This document shows, piece after piece, positions 27,675-37,252 of a stretch of DNA of 64,000 nt. This stretch comes from Actimicrobium sp034313845. Its GTDB lineage: Bacteria > Pseudomonadota > Gammaproteobacteria > Burkholderiales > Burkholderiaceae_D. The DNA lies in NCBI RefSeq assembly GCF_034313845.1, contig NZ_JAVIWN010000004.1, one strand, 5' to 3'. The position numbers and the translations under genes are program-made. The stretch's first letter is position 1. Each line of letters starts with the position of its first letter. Below the pieces are notes generated by a model. That model made no database searches and was not told the DNA's origin. It saw nothing but the letters and a program-made list of their open reading frames with translations.

Positions 27675-29776
27675 GCTTCCTTCACTGGTACGACTTCGAT
27701 CGGGATAATCCGCGCGCGCTTTTTTTCCATGATCAGCGGCGCGCATTTGTCGTCGCTTTCGTAGATCACGACGCAATCAAGACACTGAAAACATTCGTCG
27801 TACTGGATCGCCCCGCCCGGCTTGATGGCCTTGTATTCGCAACTGTGGCGACAGGTCTGGCACGGCGTGCCGCACGCAGCGCGACGCGGCAGCCAGTTCA
27901 GCAGTCGAAAGCGTCCCAGCACTGCCAGCCCGGCACCGAACGGACACAGGTAGCGACAGAAAAATTTATAGCTGAACATCGACAGCACCAGCAGGCCGAC
28001 CGCATACGCGACATACGGCCACGAGCGCACGAAGTTGAGCGTGATGGCGGTCTTGAACGGTTCGAGTTCGACCAGCTTGTCGGTCAGTGTCGCCGAAAAA
28101 AACGCGCTGCCGAGGATCGCCACCAGCAGCACGTACTTGAGCAGTTTCAGGCGGCCATCAAGCACCGGACGAATCATCAGTTGCGGAAATTTCAGCCACT
28201 GGCCGAGCTTGCCGGTGAACTCCTGCAGCGCTCCGAACGGACACAGCCAGCCACAGAACGTGCCGCGCCCCCACACCAGCAGCGACACCAGCACGAAGGC
28301 CCACAAGCTCACGCTCATCGGGTCGTACAACAGGAATGTCAGGCTACGTCCGGCCATCAGCGATTGCACGACGCTGGTCAGATTGACGATCGATAGCTGA
28401 CCTTGCGCATACCAGCCAATGAAGACCGCCGTAAAGACCAGAAAGCCGCGCCGGAACCAGACAAACCGGCGTTCGTGCGCGACCAGTTTTTTCTGCAGCA
28501 CCAGCGCCACCGACAGCAGCGTCAGCGCCACACCCAGCACTGCCAGCTCCCACCAGCGCAGCCACCAGATTGCGCGCCAGGTCTTGTTGTCCGGTTCGGC
28601 GGCAACATAAAACCGGGCTGGCAGCGTGATTGAAAAACGCAGATCACGACTGATTTTTTCGGGATAGAGAATGCCTTTGCTGCGTGTAACGTGCAGAAAA
28701 AACTCAAGAGGCAGCGACGGGTCCAGACCCGACTGGCTGATCACGCGAAAAATCTTGAAGCCGTTATCGGGCACGCCATCGACCTTGATGTCGAGGTCGA
28801 GATCGCGGATTTCGATCGGCAGCGTGCCCTGCTTGAGTGCCAGCCGGTCCGGCACCGCACCGCGCGTGAAGTCGTCGCCGACGACACCATAGCGACCGTT
28901 CGATACCAGCATGATCGCGTGGTCGCCCGGCTCCAGCCGCGCACTGAGCTTGGCCCAGCCCGCCGCACCGAGCAGGTTGCGACCGATTGCCGGTACCGAG
29001 ACGTAGCTCGCTTCCATGTTGACGAAAGGCGCATCGGGCTGCGCCAGCGCTACGGCATCGAGCCCTGCGCCATTGGTACCAACGAAGATCGCCTCGACGT
29101 CGCGGTTGAGCTTGATCACCGGCTGGATCAAACCGCGCTGACGGAGTGCTGCGGGACTGATCACGGTCCCGGTATCCGGCCGGATGCGGGCAATCAGATC
29201 GGGATCACGGCCCTCGGCAAAACCAAGTTTTTTGCGGGCGACTTTCAGCGCAGCCGACAACGCACTCTGATTCAGGATGCGCACCGATGCGGTCGCTTTC
29301 GAGACACCGTCGATGTAGACATTGGCCGCCTCCTTGGTCGAGCGGCTCATGTTGCCTGTGCTGATCTTGATGCTCTGCTTGAGCGAAATACCTTGATACT
29401 GGCTGACGAACTTGAACAGCGGGGCTTCACCGAGACCATCAAGAAACACCGGTTCGTGATGCGACAGCACCTTGACATCGACGAAAGTACCGAGGGGATC
29501 GAGCGCGATCAGCAGGTTCATCGGTACGCCGGAAAAACCCGGAATGGGCGCGAAGTCGATCGACTCGAACACGTATGCCACCAGTTCGGTCGAGGTCATG
29601 TTCTTTTTAAAAATAGGCCAGACCGGCAAGGCGGTGTCCTTGTCGCCGACCAGATACGGTGGCGGAAAACGGCGCACCAGTTCGGCCTGCGTCATGGTGC
29701 CGGCACTGGCGGGCAGCGTGGCGAAGCCAACGAAAAAGACGAACAATAGTCGCAATATCAGGAAGTTTTTTTTCAT
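27671..29776 (-). CDS. NosR/NirI-family flavo-iron-sulfur membrane protein
   Basis: A 701-residue protein: signal peptide, then an FMN-binding domain with DGVSKATASV (near residues 150-160), which fits the D-x-x-S/T-G-A-T FMN-attachment motif with Thr as acceptor. Several membrane helices carry two CxxxCP-type motifs (CGWLCPFGA, CRYLCPFGA). At the C-terminus are [4Fe-4S] clusters (CGTPCQTCRHSC and CFQCLDC). NosR passes electrons from quinol to NosZ in denitrifiers, but no nosZ is seen here. The gene lies 71 bases after a sigma-54-driven porin, so I infer an electron-transfer role for the alcohol-oxidation island. I chose the ATG at 29776. Confidence 0.88.
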   Translation of the reverse strand: MKKNFLILRLLFVFFVGFATLPASAGTMTQAELVRRFPPPYLVGDKDTALPVWPIFKKNMTSTELVAYVFESIDFAPIPGFSGVPMNLLIALDPLGTFVDVKVLSHHEPVFLDGLGEAPLFKFVSQYQGISLKQSIKISTGNMSRSTKEAANVYIDGVSKATASVRILNQSALSAALKVARKKLGFAEGRDPDLIARIRPDTGTVISPAALRQRGLIQPVIKLNRDVEAIFVGTNGAGLDAVALAQPDAPFVNMEASYVSVPAIGRNLLGAAGWAKLSARLEPGDHAIMLVSNGRYGVVGDDFTRGAVPDRLALKQGTLPIEIRDLDLDIKVDGVPDNGFKIFRVISQSGLDPSLPLEFFLHVTRSKGILYPEKISRDLRFSITLPARFYVAAEPDNKTWRAIWWLRWWELAVLGVALTLLSVALVLQKKLVAHERRFVWFRRGFLVFTAVFIGWYAQGQLSIVNLTSVVQSLMAGRSLTFLLYDPMSVSLWAFVLVSLLVWGRGTFCGWLCPFGALQEFTGKLGQWLKFPQLMIRPVLDGRLKLLKYVLLVAILGSAFFSATLTDKLVELEPFKTAITLNFVRSWPYVAYAVGLLVLSMFSYKFFCRYLCPFGAGLAVLGRFRLLNWLPRRAACGTPCQTCRHSCEYKAIKPGGAIQYDECFQCLDCVVIYESDDKCAPLIMEKKRARIIPIEVVPVKEA

Positions 29777-29847
29777 CGACCCGGCCATCAACAATGGAAA
29801 AAACGCCGCGTGCACAGGCACGCAGCGCACGATCCGCAAAGACCGCG

Positions 29848-30993
29848 TTAGAAGAACAGGATGCCGCCAAATGATGCGCCATTCATGCGTGCCGTGGTGC
29901 CGCTAAATCCTTTCGAGCGCGTCTGGCCCAGTTCGGCGGCCAGCGTAATTGCCGGGGTGATCGAAAAATACACGCCGCCAGTGACATTGCTGTTCGACTC
30001 AAGCCCGCCGGTTGCGGTGGTGTTGTTCTTGTTCTTGCTCAGGCCATAGTTCAGGCCGACCTTGACCTTCTCGGTCGCCTTGTAGGTGCCCTGTACAAAG
30101 TAGTTGGTTGACTTGTTATCGCCCTGATCGCCATCGGAGACGATGCCCAGGCCGGTACCGCCCTGAACGTTTGCCAGCACGCCGAACGGGCCGCTGTTGT
30201 AAGACCCGCCGAGTTCGACGCCGCGCATCGTGAAGTCACGAAAGGCAATCGTGGTGCCGTCAAATTTCTGGCCCTTGGCACCCAGCCAGGCTTTCAGACC
30301 GCCCTGCGCGAGACTGACCTGACCTTGCACTTGCGGCGTCGAGCCGGAATCGTAACCGGTGCCGAGCGGACCGTTGGTGACCGGACTGACCAGCGCGACA
30401 TCAACCTTGACGCCATTCGACACCGGCGATGCATATGCCATCTGGCCGTAGGTACCGAGGTAGGAATAACCGGCACCGATATGGCCCAGCGTGACCCGGT
30501 TCGATTGGGTCGCGCGCACCGGTGCGCCGGCACCGATCAGTGTCATGTCATTGAGGATGGCGGACGCACCAAAGATGCCGTAGTCACGACCCAGCTTGAT
30601 CGTGCCCATCTGCGCGTTGCCGAAGCTGAAGAAGCCCTGGCGCACGTCGACATTGCTGTTATTACCGACGGCGCTGTCGCTTGCGGTGGCTGTCATGATG
30701 CCGATCGTCGCGGCGACATCGTACTCGCCCTGCGTCGATTTCACGCTGGTGATCAGGCCGCTCGGTAGCAAGCCATTGCCGATTGTGGTGCGGTCATTTT
30801 TACCGCCGCAACCGAGTGCCTTGCCACCCAGTGCCAGGCCGCCGACCGCATCGCCGGAACACGACACCTGCGTGTAATAGGCACTGACGATACCGCCTAC
30901 CGACACGGTCCAGTCGCCGGCCTTTATGTCCACTGCCTGTGCCGATGATGCTCCAGCCAATGCCGCGACTGTCATGACGAATAATTTTTTCAT
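29848..30993 (-). CDS. Outer-membrane porin, Gram-negative trimeric type
   Basis: A 381-residue protein with signal peptide MKKLFVMTVAALAGASSAQA and a beta-barrel with alternating strands ending in ...FGGILFF, the terminal aromatic typical of outer-membrane proteins. The internal part (RQGFFSFGNAQMGTIKLGRDYGIFG) is like Burkholderiales porins. The start ATG at 30993 follows a strong GGAGGGG site, shared in form with the PQQ dehydrogenase. A sigma-54 promoter lies 70 bases upstream. It probably admits small alcohols or acids. Confidence 0.88.
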   Translation of the reverse strand: MKKLFVMTVAALAGASSAQAVDIKAGDWTVSVGGIVSAYYTQVSCSGDAVGGLALGGKALGCGGKNDRTTIGNGLLPSGLITSVKSTQGEYDVAATIGIMTATASDSAVGNNSNVDVRQGFFSFGNAQMGTIKLGRDYGIFGASAILNDMTLIGAGAPVRATQSNRVTLGHIGAGYSYLGTYGQMAYASPVSNGVKVDVALVSPVTNGPLGTGYDSGSTPQVQGQVSLAQGGLKAWLGAKGQKFDGTTIAFRDFTMRGVELGGSYNSGPFGVLANVQGGTGLGIVSDGDQGDNKSTNYFVQGTYKATEKVKVGLNYGLSKNKNNTTATGGLESNSNVTGGVYFSITPAITLAAELGQTRSKGFSGTTARMNGASFGGILFF

Positions 30994-31062
30994 AGTGTCC
31001 CCTCCGGTGTTTTGATGTGATGTTGTTTGCTTCGTCGAGCAATTGCTGACCTGTTCCCTAGC

Positions 31063-31077
31063 GCAAATCGCGTGCCA
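31063..31077 (-). promoter_or_regulatory. Sigma-54 promoter of porin/NosR-like/apbE unit
   Basis: On the minus strand TGGCACGCGATTTGC matches the -24/-12 consensus TGGCAC-N5-TTGC perfectly. It ends 69 bases before the porin start codon. Confidence 0.85.
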
Positions 31078-31429
31078 GTCGTGACCTGGTGCTGGCATCG
31101 TGTTTGTGGTGGATAGCGGCGGTCGGCGTTGTGATAAATCGGATCACCTGTGACAGGGATGCGCTTTTTTTGAGCACGTGTTTGGAGTGGTGGGGATGGG
31201 GCAATCGGTGCAATGCGCTGACTGCGGTTGCTGATTCTGAATGCGCTTCGTCATGACCAAGCCGGGGGCGGCCCGGCAGCCGGTCACTTCTTTTTGCTTC
31301 GCCAAAAAGAAGTAACCAAGAAAAAGGCGACCGCGAGACTGCTGCCCTTCGGGTTCCCAAAAACGGAAGCCAGTCAAGGGGAGGGTCGCAAACTCGCTTC
31401 GCTCAGACATGCGCCCTGTAGTGGTCAAG

Positions 31430-32308
31430 TTATTTCGGACACCCCAATGGAAGTATTTCTGCCATTTTCCGTTCAAAGACGGAGGGCGACAGGTTGCCCA
31501 ATACGGAGTGCAAACGCGTGCAATTATAAAAGTCGACGATGTAGGAAGTGACGTCCTTGCGGGCCTCTTCCTGGTTGGCATATCGCGTGCGCCAGACGCA
31601 TTCCATCTTCAGATTCAGGAAGAAGCGTTCGGCAACTGCGTTGTCCCAACAGTTACCTTTACGGCTCATGCTGGACACCAGACCGTACCGTTTCAGCAAG
31701 GCCTGATATTCGATGCTGGCGTACTGACTTCCACGGTCCGTATGTACGATCAATCCCGGTGGCGGATTGCGACTGGAAATGGCCATGCGTAGCGCTTCGC
31801 AGACCAGCGCAGCAGGCATGCCAGGCGCGGTGGCCCAGCCGATCAGCTTACGCGAGAACAGATCCAGTACCGTGGCCAGATATAGCCAACCGGTGTCGGT
31901 ACGGATGTAGGTGATATCGCTCACCCACGCGATATTCGGCCCCGACGGATTGAACTTCCGGTTGAGCACGTTGGGAGCAATCGCCAGGTCATGCTTGCTG
32001 TCGGTGGTGTGAATGAACTTGCGCTTCCACACCGGCTTCAAGCCCGCCTGGCGCATCAGGCTACGCGCTTTGTAGCGACCTATGCGAATGCCTTGCAGCG
32101 CCACCGCGCTGACTAGGCGCCGACTACCGTAGCTTTGACGGCTGGCGGCAAAGGCTGCCTTCAGGTGGACCGCTTCCTTCGTAAAAAGCGGTTTGGCAGG
32201 ACGGGACTGTGCGTTGTAATACCCGGAACGGCTGACTGCCAGCAACTGGCAACTACGGGCAGTCGATACGGCCTCCTTGTGTAACTGTGTCACGAGCTGG
32301 TAGCTCAT
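31430..32308 (-). CDS. IS3-family transposase OrfB (copy 2)
   Basis: A 292-residue DDE integrase with the same catalytic motifs as copy 1 (WVSDITYI, VHTDRGSQY, AVAERFFLNLK). The frame is intact. It can be translated from its own ATG but can no longer be joined to OrfA by a simple -1 slip. Confidence 0.92.
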   Translation of the reverse strand: MSYQLVTQLHKEAVSTARSCQLLAVSRSGYYNAQSRPAKPLFTKEAVHLKAAFAASRQSYGSRRLVSAVALQGIRIGRYKARSLMRQAGLKPVWKRKFIHTTDSKHDLAIAPNVLNRKFNPSGPNIAWVSDITYIRTDTGWLYLATVLDLFSRKLIGWATAPGMPAALVCEALRMAISSRNPPPGLIVHTDRGSQYASIEYQALLKRYGLVSSMSRKGNCWDNAVAERFFLNLKMECVWRTRYANQEEARKDVTSYIVDFYNCTRLHSVLGNLSPSVFERKMAEILPLGCPK

Positions 32309-32309
32309 T

Positions 32310-32594
32310 TCAGTTCCCGGGCAAAGAAGGCCGATGCTTTTTTAGGATAGACACGTCCAGTCGTAATTCCCGGTTCTCGCGTTCCAGTGAACGAATGCGC
32401 TGCTGGTCTGACGTCAGCGGCTTGCCGATGCCCGGCTCGCCACGCAGTTCCGCATCGTGTTGCGTGACCCAGCGACGAATCGCGGTCGGTCCGACATCCA
32501 TGGTTTTACTGACATTGGAAATGCTCAGTCCTTGATCTTTGATCATGCGCACGACTTCCAGCTTAAGCTCGATGTCGAAGTGTTTTTTAGTCAT
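32310..32594 (-). CDS. IS3-family OrfA (copy 2), altered C-terminus
   Basis: A 94-residue OrfA. The helix-turn-helix part is unchanged, but the loss of one A in the slippery run changes the end from KKASAFFARELK to KKHRPSLPGN with an early stop. A -1 slip on the six-A run now restores the normal OrfA ending instead of entering OrfB. It could also be a base-calling error in a homopolymer. Confidence 0.88.
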   Translation of the reverse strand: MTKKHFDIELKLEVVRMIKDQGLSISNVSKTMDVGPTAIRRWVTQHDAELRGEPGIGKPLTSDQQRIRSLERENRELRLDVSILKKHRPSLPGN

Positions 32595-32824
32595 GTAATT
32601 TCCTCAGTTAGCGGGAGTGTGCTCCCATTGAGGTGTCCGATTTCATTAGACCACTACACCCCTCTTGTCCCTTGCCTGACTACCGTTTTTGGCAGCTGTC
32701 TCAATGCGGAACAGGTCAACGGCCACGTCAAAATCAACTTCAACTTCAACTTCAACTTCAACTTCAACTTCAACTTCAACTTCAACTTCAACTTCAACTT
32801 CAACTTCAACTTCAACCACCGGCC

Positions 32825-32855
32825 GTAGGGTGCAATAACCGCAGGGCATTGCACC
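32825..32855 (+). repeat. REP-like hairpin
   Basis: A perfect-arm copy (GGTGCAAT/ATTGCACC, centre AACCGCAGGGC) between the hexamer tract and the end of the binding-protein gene. Confidence 0.85.
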
Positions 32856-32925
32856 GAACAGGCAGGCAAAGAAAAACCGTTCGACCGAAGCGGCGGAACG
32901 GTGAAAAAAAATCCGGCGAAGTCGA

Positions 32926-33768
32926 TTATGGCTTGACGATCTGCACCCCGTGCCGAGCAAAAATACGCAGCATCTCGCCCGATTCAAACAACGATTCCAT
33001 CGCCTCTTTTAACGCACTGGCCAGCTCCGGATTGGTTTTCTTGACGGCGAGACCGGCAATCCATCCCTTGCGCGGCAAGCGCTGAAAAGCTACTTCACGC
33101 ATCTCGAAACGCGGGTCGTCACGCAACACCGATTCGATTTCCGAACGACTGGCAAGGACGCCGTCTAGCTCGCCCGCCTTCAACTTTTCAAGCGCCTCGA
33201 CACCCGTCGGAAAAATACGCACGTCATCCCGATACCGACCATTTTCTTCACCCAGCAACACCATCGCCGAGATCGAAATTTTTTCGACGCCGATCTTTTT
33301 TCCAGCCATCGAGGCGATGCCATCGAACTGCGGTATCGCAGCAATGTTGCGCACCAGCCTGACCGAATCCGTGTGATACGGCGCGAAGATCGAGACCTGC
33401 GGATTCTGGTTCATCAGCAGCGGATCGACCGGCACATGCATCATCACGTCAGCCGGTCCGTAGCCGAGGTAGTGGCCTTTCCAGACCATGTTGCGTAAAT
33501 CGTCATCGAGACTTTCGCCCGCCGGAAAAGGCAGGAAAGATACCTTCAATCCCATCTTCTTGCCGAGCGCTTGCGCCACGTCAACATCGATACCCGTGAT
33601 GCCGCCGGCTTTTTTCGAGTACGGCAAATAGTCGTCATAGACAGCCACACTGAGCGTCCCCAGTGTGCGGATTTTATCGAGATCAGCGCGCGCCGGCAGC
33701 GTCAGCAGCGTGCCGGTGCAAGCAATCAATGCCAGCAGTGCAGTCCTTCTTTTGAGCGAAACCAACAT
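32926..33768 (-). CDS. Quinoprotein-associated periplasmic binding protein (SBP_bac_3)
   Basis: A 280-residue protein with signal peptide MLVSLKRRTALLALIACTGTLLTLPARA and an amino-acid-binding-protein fold (YLPYSKKAGGITGIDVDVAQALGKKMG; GPADVMMHVPVDPLL; later a second lobe). Members of this subfamily occur beside PQQ alcohol dehydrogenases (as with XoxJ/MoxJ), where they are thought to help maturation and not transport. No ABC permease is present, which supports that view. It starts 25 bases after the cytochrome c gene, in one unit with it. Confidence 0.88.
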   Translation of the reverse strand: MLVSLKRRTALLALIACTGTLLTLPARADLDKIRTLGTLSVAVYDDYLPYSKKAGGITGIDVDVAQALGKKMGLKVSFLPFPAGESLDDDLRNMVWKGHYLGYGPADVMMHVPVDPLLMNQNPQVSIFAPYHTDSVRLVRNIAAIPQFDGIASMAGKKIGVEKISISAMVLLGEENGRYRDDVRIFPTGVEALEKLKAGELDGVLASRSEIESVLRDDPRFEMREVAFQRLPRKGWIAGLAVKKTNPELASALKEAMESLFESGEMLRIFARHGVQIVKP

Positions 33769-33793
33769 CGGAAGACCTTTCAAAAAAAACGAC

Positions 33794-34285
33794 TTACTTG
33801 GTAGCAGCAACCGTCGGCATCAATCGCAGCGTTTCGAGATAGGCCTTGATGGACCACATCCCTTCCTGATTGATCATGCCTTCAAACGGTGGCATGTAGA
33901 CCGCGCCGTTACGGGTCTTGCCGTGCCGTACGGAGGTCAGGTAATAGACATCGTTTTCCTTGTAACAAGCCTGTTTTTTAACTTCATCTTTCTGGATCAC
34001 GCAATCGCGGTCGAGCTTGCGCAGGTCCGGGGCGATGCCGCCGGACACCGCTTCAAGACCATGACAGCGGGCGCAGTTCTGACCGTACGCCGACGAACCG
34101 ATACGGATCGCTTCCTTGTCGCCTCCATACGGATTTTCTTCGCGCCAGCCCTCGCCTAGCGGTTTTAACGTGGTGGTGTCAACCGCTTGGGGCGTGACAT
34201 CACCGTGCGCGAACACCGGCAAGCTCAGTAGTGCCGATGTGGCGATCAGTAGTTGTGCGGCCAGGCGGCCACTGCGTGTTTTCAT
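33794..34285 (-). CDS. Cytochrome c550, PedF-like electron acceptor
   Basis: A 163-residue exported monohaem cytochrome. After the signal peptide (ending about FAHG) come the haem motif CARCH near residue 72, a GIAPDLRKLDRDC segment with two extra Cys (with KKQAC), and MPPFEG with the Met ligand. This is the pattern of the cytochrome c550 that takes electrons from PQQ ethanol dehydrogenases (PedF/ExaB). A sigma-54 promoter is 36 bases upstream of its ATG. Confidence 0.9.
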   Translation of the reverse strand: MKTRSGRLAAQLLIATSALLSLPVFAHGDVTPQAVDTTTLKPLGEGWREENPYGGDKEAIRIGSSAYGQNCARCHGLEAVSGGIAPDLRKLDRDCVIQKDEVKKQACYKENDVYYLTSVRHGKTRNGAVYMPPFEGMINQEGMWSIKAYLETLRLMPTVAATK

Positions 34286-34320
34286 TGGGAGTCCCCTCGA
34301 TTGATAGATCCCCTCTCCAC

Positions 34321-34335
34321 GCAAAGCGCGTGCCA
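34321..34335 (-). promoter_or_regulatory. Sigma-54 promoter of cytochrome c550 unit
   Basis: On the minus strand TGGCACGCGCTTTGC is a perfect TGGCAC-N5-TTGC. It is the closest of the four to its start codon (36 bases). Confidence 0.87.
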
Positions 34336-34455
34336 TGCGCGAAGCCTCCCGCCGTGTCAGCAACCGAGAAATTCGCTGTATCGAATCGGAACAGTGCTAC
34401 ATTAAGACACAAACCGGGTTGTCATTACGCCCATAAAAATAGCAGGAGACAACAG

Positions 34456-36444
34456 ATGCAGTCCTTCATCGACAAGCGCTCGCGTGACGATAGCCGCCGC
34501 ACTGCAGCTGGCATGGCAGTTGGCACCGCGGTTGGCACACTTTCTGCTGACTTCGACGTCACCATGATAGAAGAAGCCCACCAGCGTTCCGCCAACTACG
34601 GCGTCCCGAAAACCGCCGCGCCGGATTACGATCCGCTCGGCCGCGCCGATTTGGCACTCGTGCTGGAGCAGAATCGCCTGCTGCACAGCCATGCCGCACC
34701 CGTGATGGAAACGCTCTACGAGCAAATCATCAATACCCACAACATGGTGATCCTGACCGACGTCACGGGGTTGATCATCCATACGCTGGGCGACGCCGAC
34801 TTTCTCGAAAAGGCTGACCGCGTCGCACTGTTGCCGGGGGTGGCGTGGTCCGAGCAAAGCAAGGGCACCAATGCCATCGGCACCGCCATCGCCGAAAAAG
34901 TCCCGACCAGTATCCACGCCGACCAGCACTATCTCGATGCCAATCGCTTCCTCACTTGCTCTGCCGCGCCGATTTTCGATGTGATGGGTAATGTAGTGGG
35001 CGTGCTCGACGTGACTGGCGACCGGCATAATTTTCACAAGCACACGATGGCGCTGGTGCGCATGTCGGCGCAGATGATAGAGAACCAGCTGTTTGCAGCG
35101 GCCTATCAGGATGCCGTCAAACTGAGCTTCCACAGCCGGCCGGAATTTCTTGGCACGCTGATGGAAGGCATTGCCAGTTTCACGCCGGGAGGACGTTTTC
35201 TGTCGGCCAGCCGCAGTGGCCTGTTCCAGCTCGGCCTGCCGATGTCGGCCCTGCAGACGCATACCTTCAGTTCGCTGTTCGGCATGCCGATCTCGGCACT
35301 GATGGATCACTACCGGACCGCCTCGCCCGGCCCGCTCCAGCTGTGCCTGCACAGCGGCGTGCGGGTGTATGCAAAGTGCGCCGACCTGCGCTTGCCCACG
35401 ACCAGCTTCCAGCATACGACCGGCAATGCGCGCAGTACTGGCGACGAGCAAGCTGCCACGCCGCCGCAGAGCAGCCACGAGCAAAGCAAGGCGCGCCTGT
35501 CGAGCCTGCGCTATCTGAACACCGGCGACGAACATGTCGCCACCGTCATCGATAAACTGAAAAAAGTCATCGGCCGCGACATCTCCATCCTGATCACTGG
35601 CGAGACCGGTACCGGCAAGGAATTGCTGGCGCAAGCAATCCACAACGATTCGCCGCGCAAGGCCGGACCATTCGTGGCCGTCAATTGCGCCTCGATCCCG
35701 GAGACGCTGATCGAGTCCGAGCTGTTCGGGTACGAAGAAGGCGCGTTCACCGGGGCGCGCAAAAAAGGCAGCATCGGCAAAATCCTGCAGGCCAATGGCG
35801 GCTCGCTATTCCTCGATGAAATCGGCGACATGCCGTTGAACCTGCAGGCCCGTCTGTTGCGCGTGCTGCAAGAGCGCATGGTGACACCGCTGGGCAGTAC
35901 CAAATCCATCCCGGTCAACGTGGCGCTGACCTGTGCGACCAATCGCAACTTGCGCGATATGATTGCGCGCAATGAATTTCGCGATGACCTGTACTACCGC
36001 CTCAATGGACTGGTGGTGCGACTGCCGCCGCTGCGCGAGCGCACCGACCTCGACGTCGTCATCGACAAACTGCTGACCGCCGAAGGTAATGGCGTGCGCT
36101 ACACGATCGCGCCGGACGTCATGAACCTGTTCCGCGTCCACGGCTGGCCGGGCAATTTCCGCCAGCTGACCAACCTGATGCGCACCGCGATGGTCATGAC
36201 CGGTGACGACCATGAAATCCGCCTCGAACATTTGCCGGATGATTTCCTCGACGATATCGCGCAGATCAATTCGACCGCAGTCCCGTCCGTCCTGGCCCTG
36301 CAGCACAACGATCTCGCCACGCTCGAGGATGTCGAATTGTCGGTGATCCAGAAATCACTGGCCGCGCATGACGGCAATGTCTCGGCCACGGCGCGCGCGC
36401 TGGGGGTGTCGCGCAATACGATTTATCGGAAGATTCATCCGTAG
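34456..36444 (+). CDS. Sigma-54-dependent activator, AcoR-like
   Basis: A 662-residue enhancer-binding protein. A GAF-type sensor (about residues 85-220; NMVILTDVTGLIIHTLGD, then GTNAIGTAIAE) is followed by an AAA+ domain with Walker A GETGTGKE, the sigma-54-contacting GAFTGA loop and the DEIGDM Walker B. A Fis-type HTH stands at the end (GNVSATARALGVSRNTIYRKI). This is the AcoR layout, used for acetoin, alcohols and aldehydes. The ATG at 34456 follows AGGAG; the longer frame is not supported. It sits within a cluster of four sigma-54 promoters, so it is the likely activator. Confidence 0.93.
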   Translation: MQSFIDKRSRDDSRRTAAGMAVGTAVGTLSADFDVTMIEEAHQRSANYGVPKTAAPDYDPLGRADLALVLEQNRLLHSHAAPVMETLYEQIINTHNMVILTDVTGLIIHTLGDADFLEKADRVALLPGVAWSEQSKGTNAIGTAIAEKVPTSIHADQHYLDANRFLTCSAAPIFDVMGNVVGVLDVTGDRHNFHKHTMALVRMSAQMIENQLFAAAYQDAVKLSFHSRPEFLGTLMEGIASFTPGGRFLSASRSGLFQLGLPMSALQTHTFSSLFGMPISALMDHYRTASPGPLQLCLHSGVRVYAKCADLRLPTTSFQHTTGNARSTGDEQAATPPQSSHEQSKARLSSLRYLNTGDEHVATVIDKLKKVIGRDISILITGETGTGKELLAQAIHNDSPRKAGPFVAVNCASIPETLIESELFGYEEGAFTGARKKGSIGKILQANGGSLFLDEIGDMPLNLQARLLRVLQERMVTPLGSTKSIPVNVALTCATNRNLRDMIARNEFRDDLYYRLNGLVVRLPPLRERTDLDVVIDKLLTAEGNGVRYTIAPDVMNLFRVHGWPGNFRQLTNLMRTAMVMTGDDHEIRLEHLPDDFLDDIAQINSTAVPSVLALQHNDLATLEDVELSVIQKSLAAHDGNVSATARALGVSRNTIYRKIHP

Positions 36445-37252
36445 CCGGGCCACTGGCCGCGAAAGCTAGTGCCGCAATCAGGTGAGAATACAGCGGCTGC
36501 ATTTCGACTGGTCGCTGACGTTGATCCCGTAATGCAAGCACCGTCCAAAGTGGACCTGCCGACGTGCTCGTAGCGCGCGACCCGCACGAACTGGACATGC
36601 CTTTCACGCAGCAAAATCCCGCGGCTGAAAACGTCGGCGCGTGATGAAGCTTCGCGGTCGCATTAATTACCTTGCACTGGTGCCGATGGAGCTATCCGTC
36701 CCCAGGTACCAAAATTCTGTGCGTGGACGGATTACCTTTCAAATTCGTTGCGGCCATACCGATTCGAGCGGCTCCTTCTGCTCGTCCAGCTGAACCGGCT
36801 ATGCCAGCAACATGAAGCCGTCACGCACGGACGCTTCGCGCGCACCCTTGAAGGTGGGCTTTCTGATGACCATCAACAATAATGAGATAGCGATCTGCCC
36901 CGACGGCAAGCAGCGCAAGCCGGATCACGTTCGCCGCGACTTGCCTGTTACGTCGTTCCGTAGCACTGTCCGCAGTCGGACCAGCCAAATTGTGCAACCG
37001 GATCGAACCAAACTGATCAACGAAGTTGAGCCTGGCTTTGAAGTTGCCTGTATTACGTGTCTTCAGATAAAAGACGTCACCCACCTGCCAAGTCAAGTTA
37101 CGGGCAGTAAAGAACGTTCGCCTCTGGAACTTACTTCAGCAGCACGACACCTATTCCTTATAACAAAACAGGTAATTGATATCTTTTTAAATTTTTTATT
37201 TCGCACTAGTTTATTAGTGTGTCTAATCAACATTTATCAGTGAGGCGAAATC
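36445..37252. other. Gene-poor stretch, transition to AT-rich DNA
   Basis: I see no supported gene. Small frames on both strands (for example 36821-37096 minus) show no known motif. Base composition shifts from GC-rich to visibly AT-rich after about 37140. A small inverted repeat CACTA/TAGTG lies at 37204-37219, in the promoter area of the EF-hand gene. Confidence 0.5.

Larger units (their letters stand above)
31417..32658 (-). mobile_element. IS3-family insertion sequence, copy 2 (frameshift site altered)
   Basis: A 1242-base element with ends TGTAGTGGTC/GACCACTACA and the target duplication CCC at 31414-31416 and 32659-32661. It is nearly identical to copy 1 and has the same orientation. 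It differs by one lost base in the A run at the orfA/orfB junction (six A against seven). There are a few substitutions, including one Ala to Gly change in OrfB (APAMP in copy 1, APGMP here). Confidence 0.95.
31255..32816 (+). repeat. Dispersed repeat copy 2, split by IS3 copy 2
   Basis: The body (31255-31416) has the same hairpin and first long arm as copy 1, with three changed arm bases. The IS lies exactly in the spacer between the arms (31417-32658). The second arm and anchor resume at 32662, followed by about 13 hexamers CAACTT at 32735-32816. Removing the IS and one CCC restores a contiguous repeat. Confidence 0.88.

Noticed and set aside
27671..29776. Denitrification nos cluster
   Set aside because: No nosZ, nosD, nosF, nosY or nosL is present; only the NosR-like protein and ApbE occur.
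36812..37243. 143-residue plus-strand frame before the EF-hand gene
   Set aside because: No recognisable domain, composition changes midway, and it ends at the EF-hand promoter area; I treat the region as non-coding or decayed.
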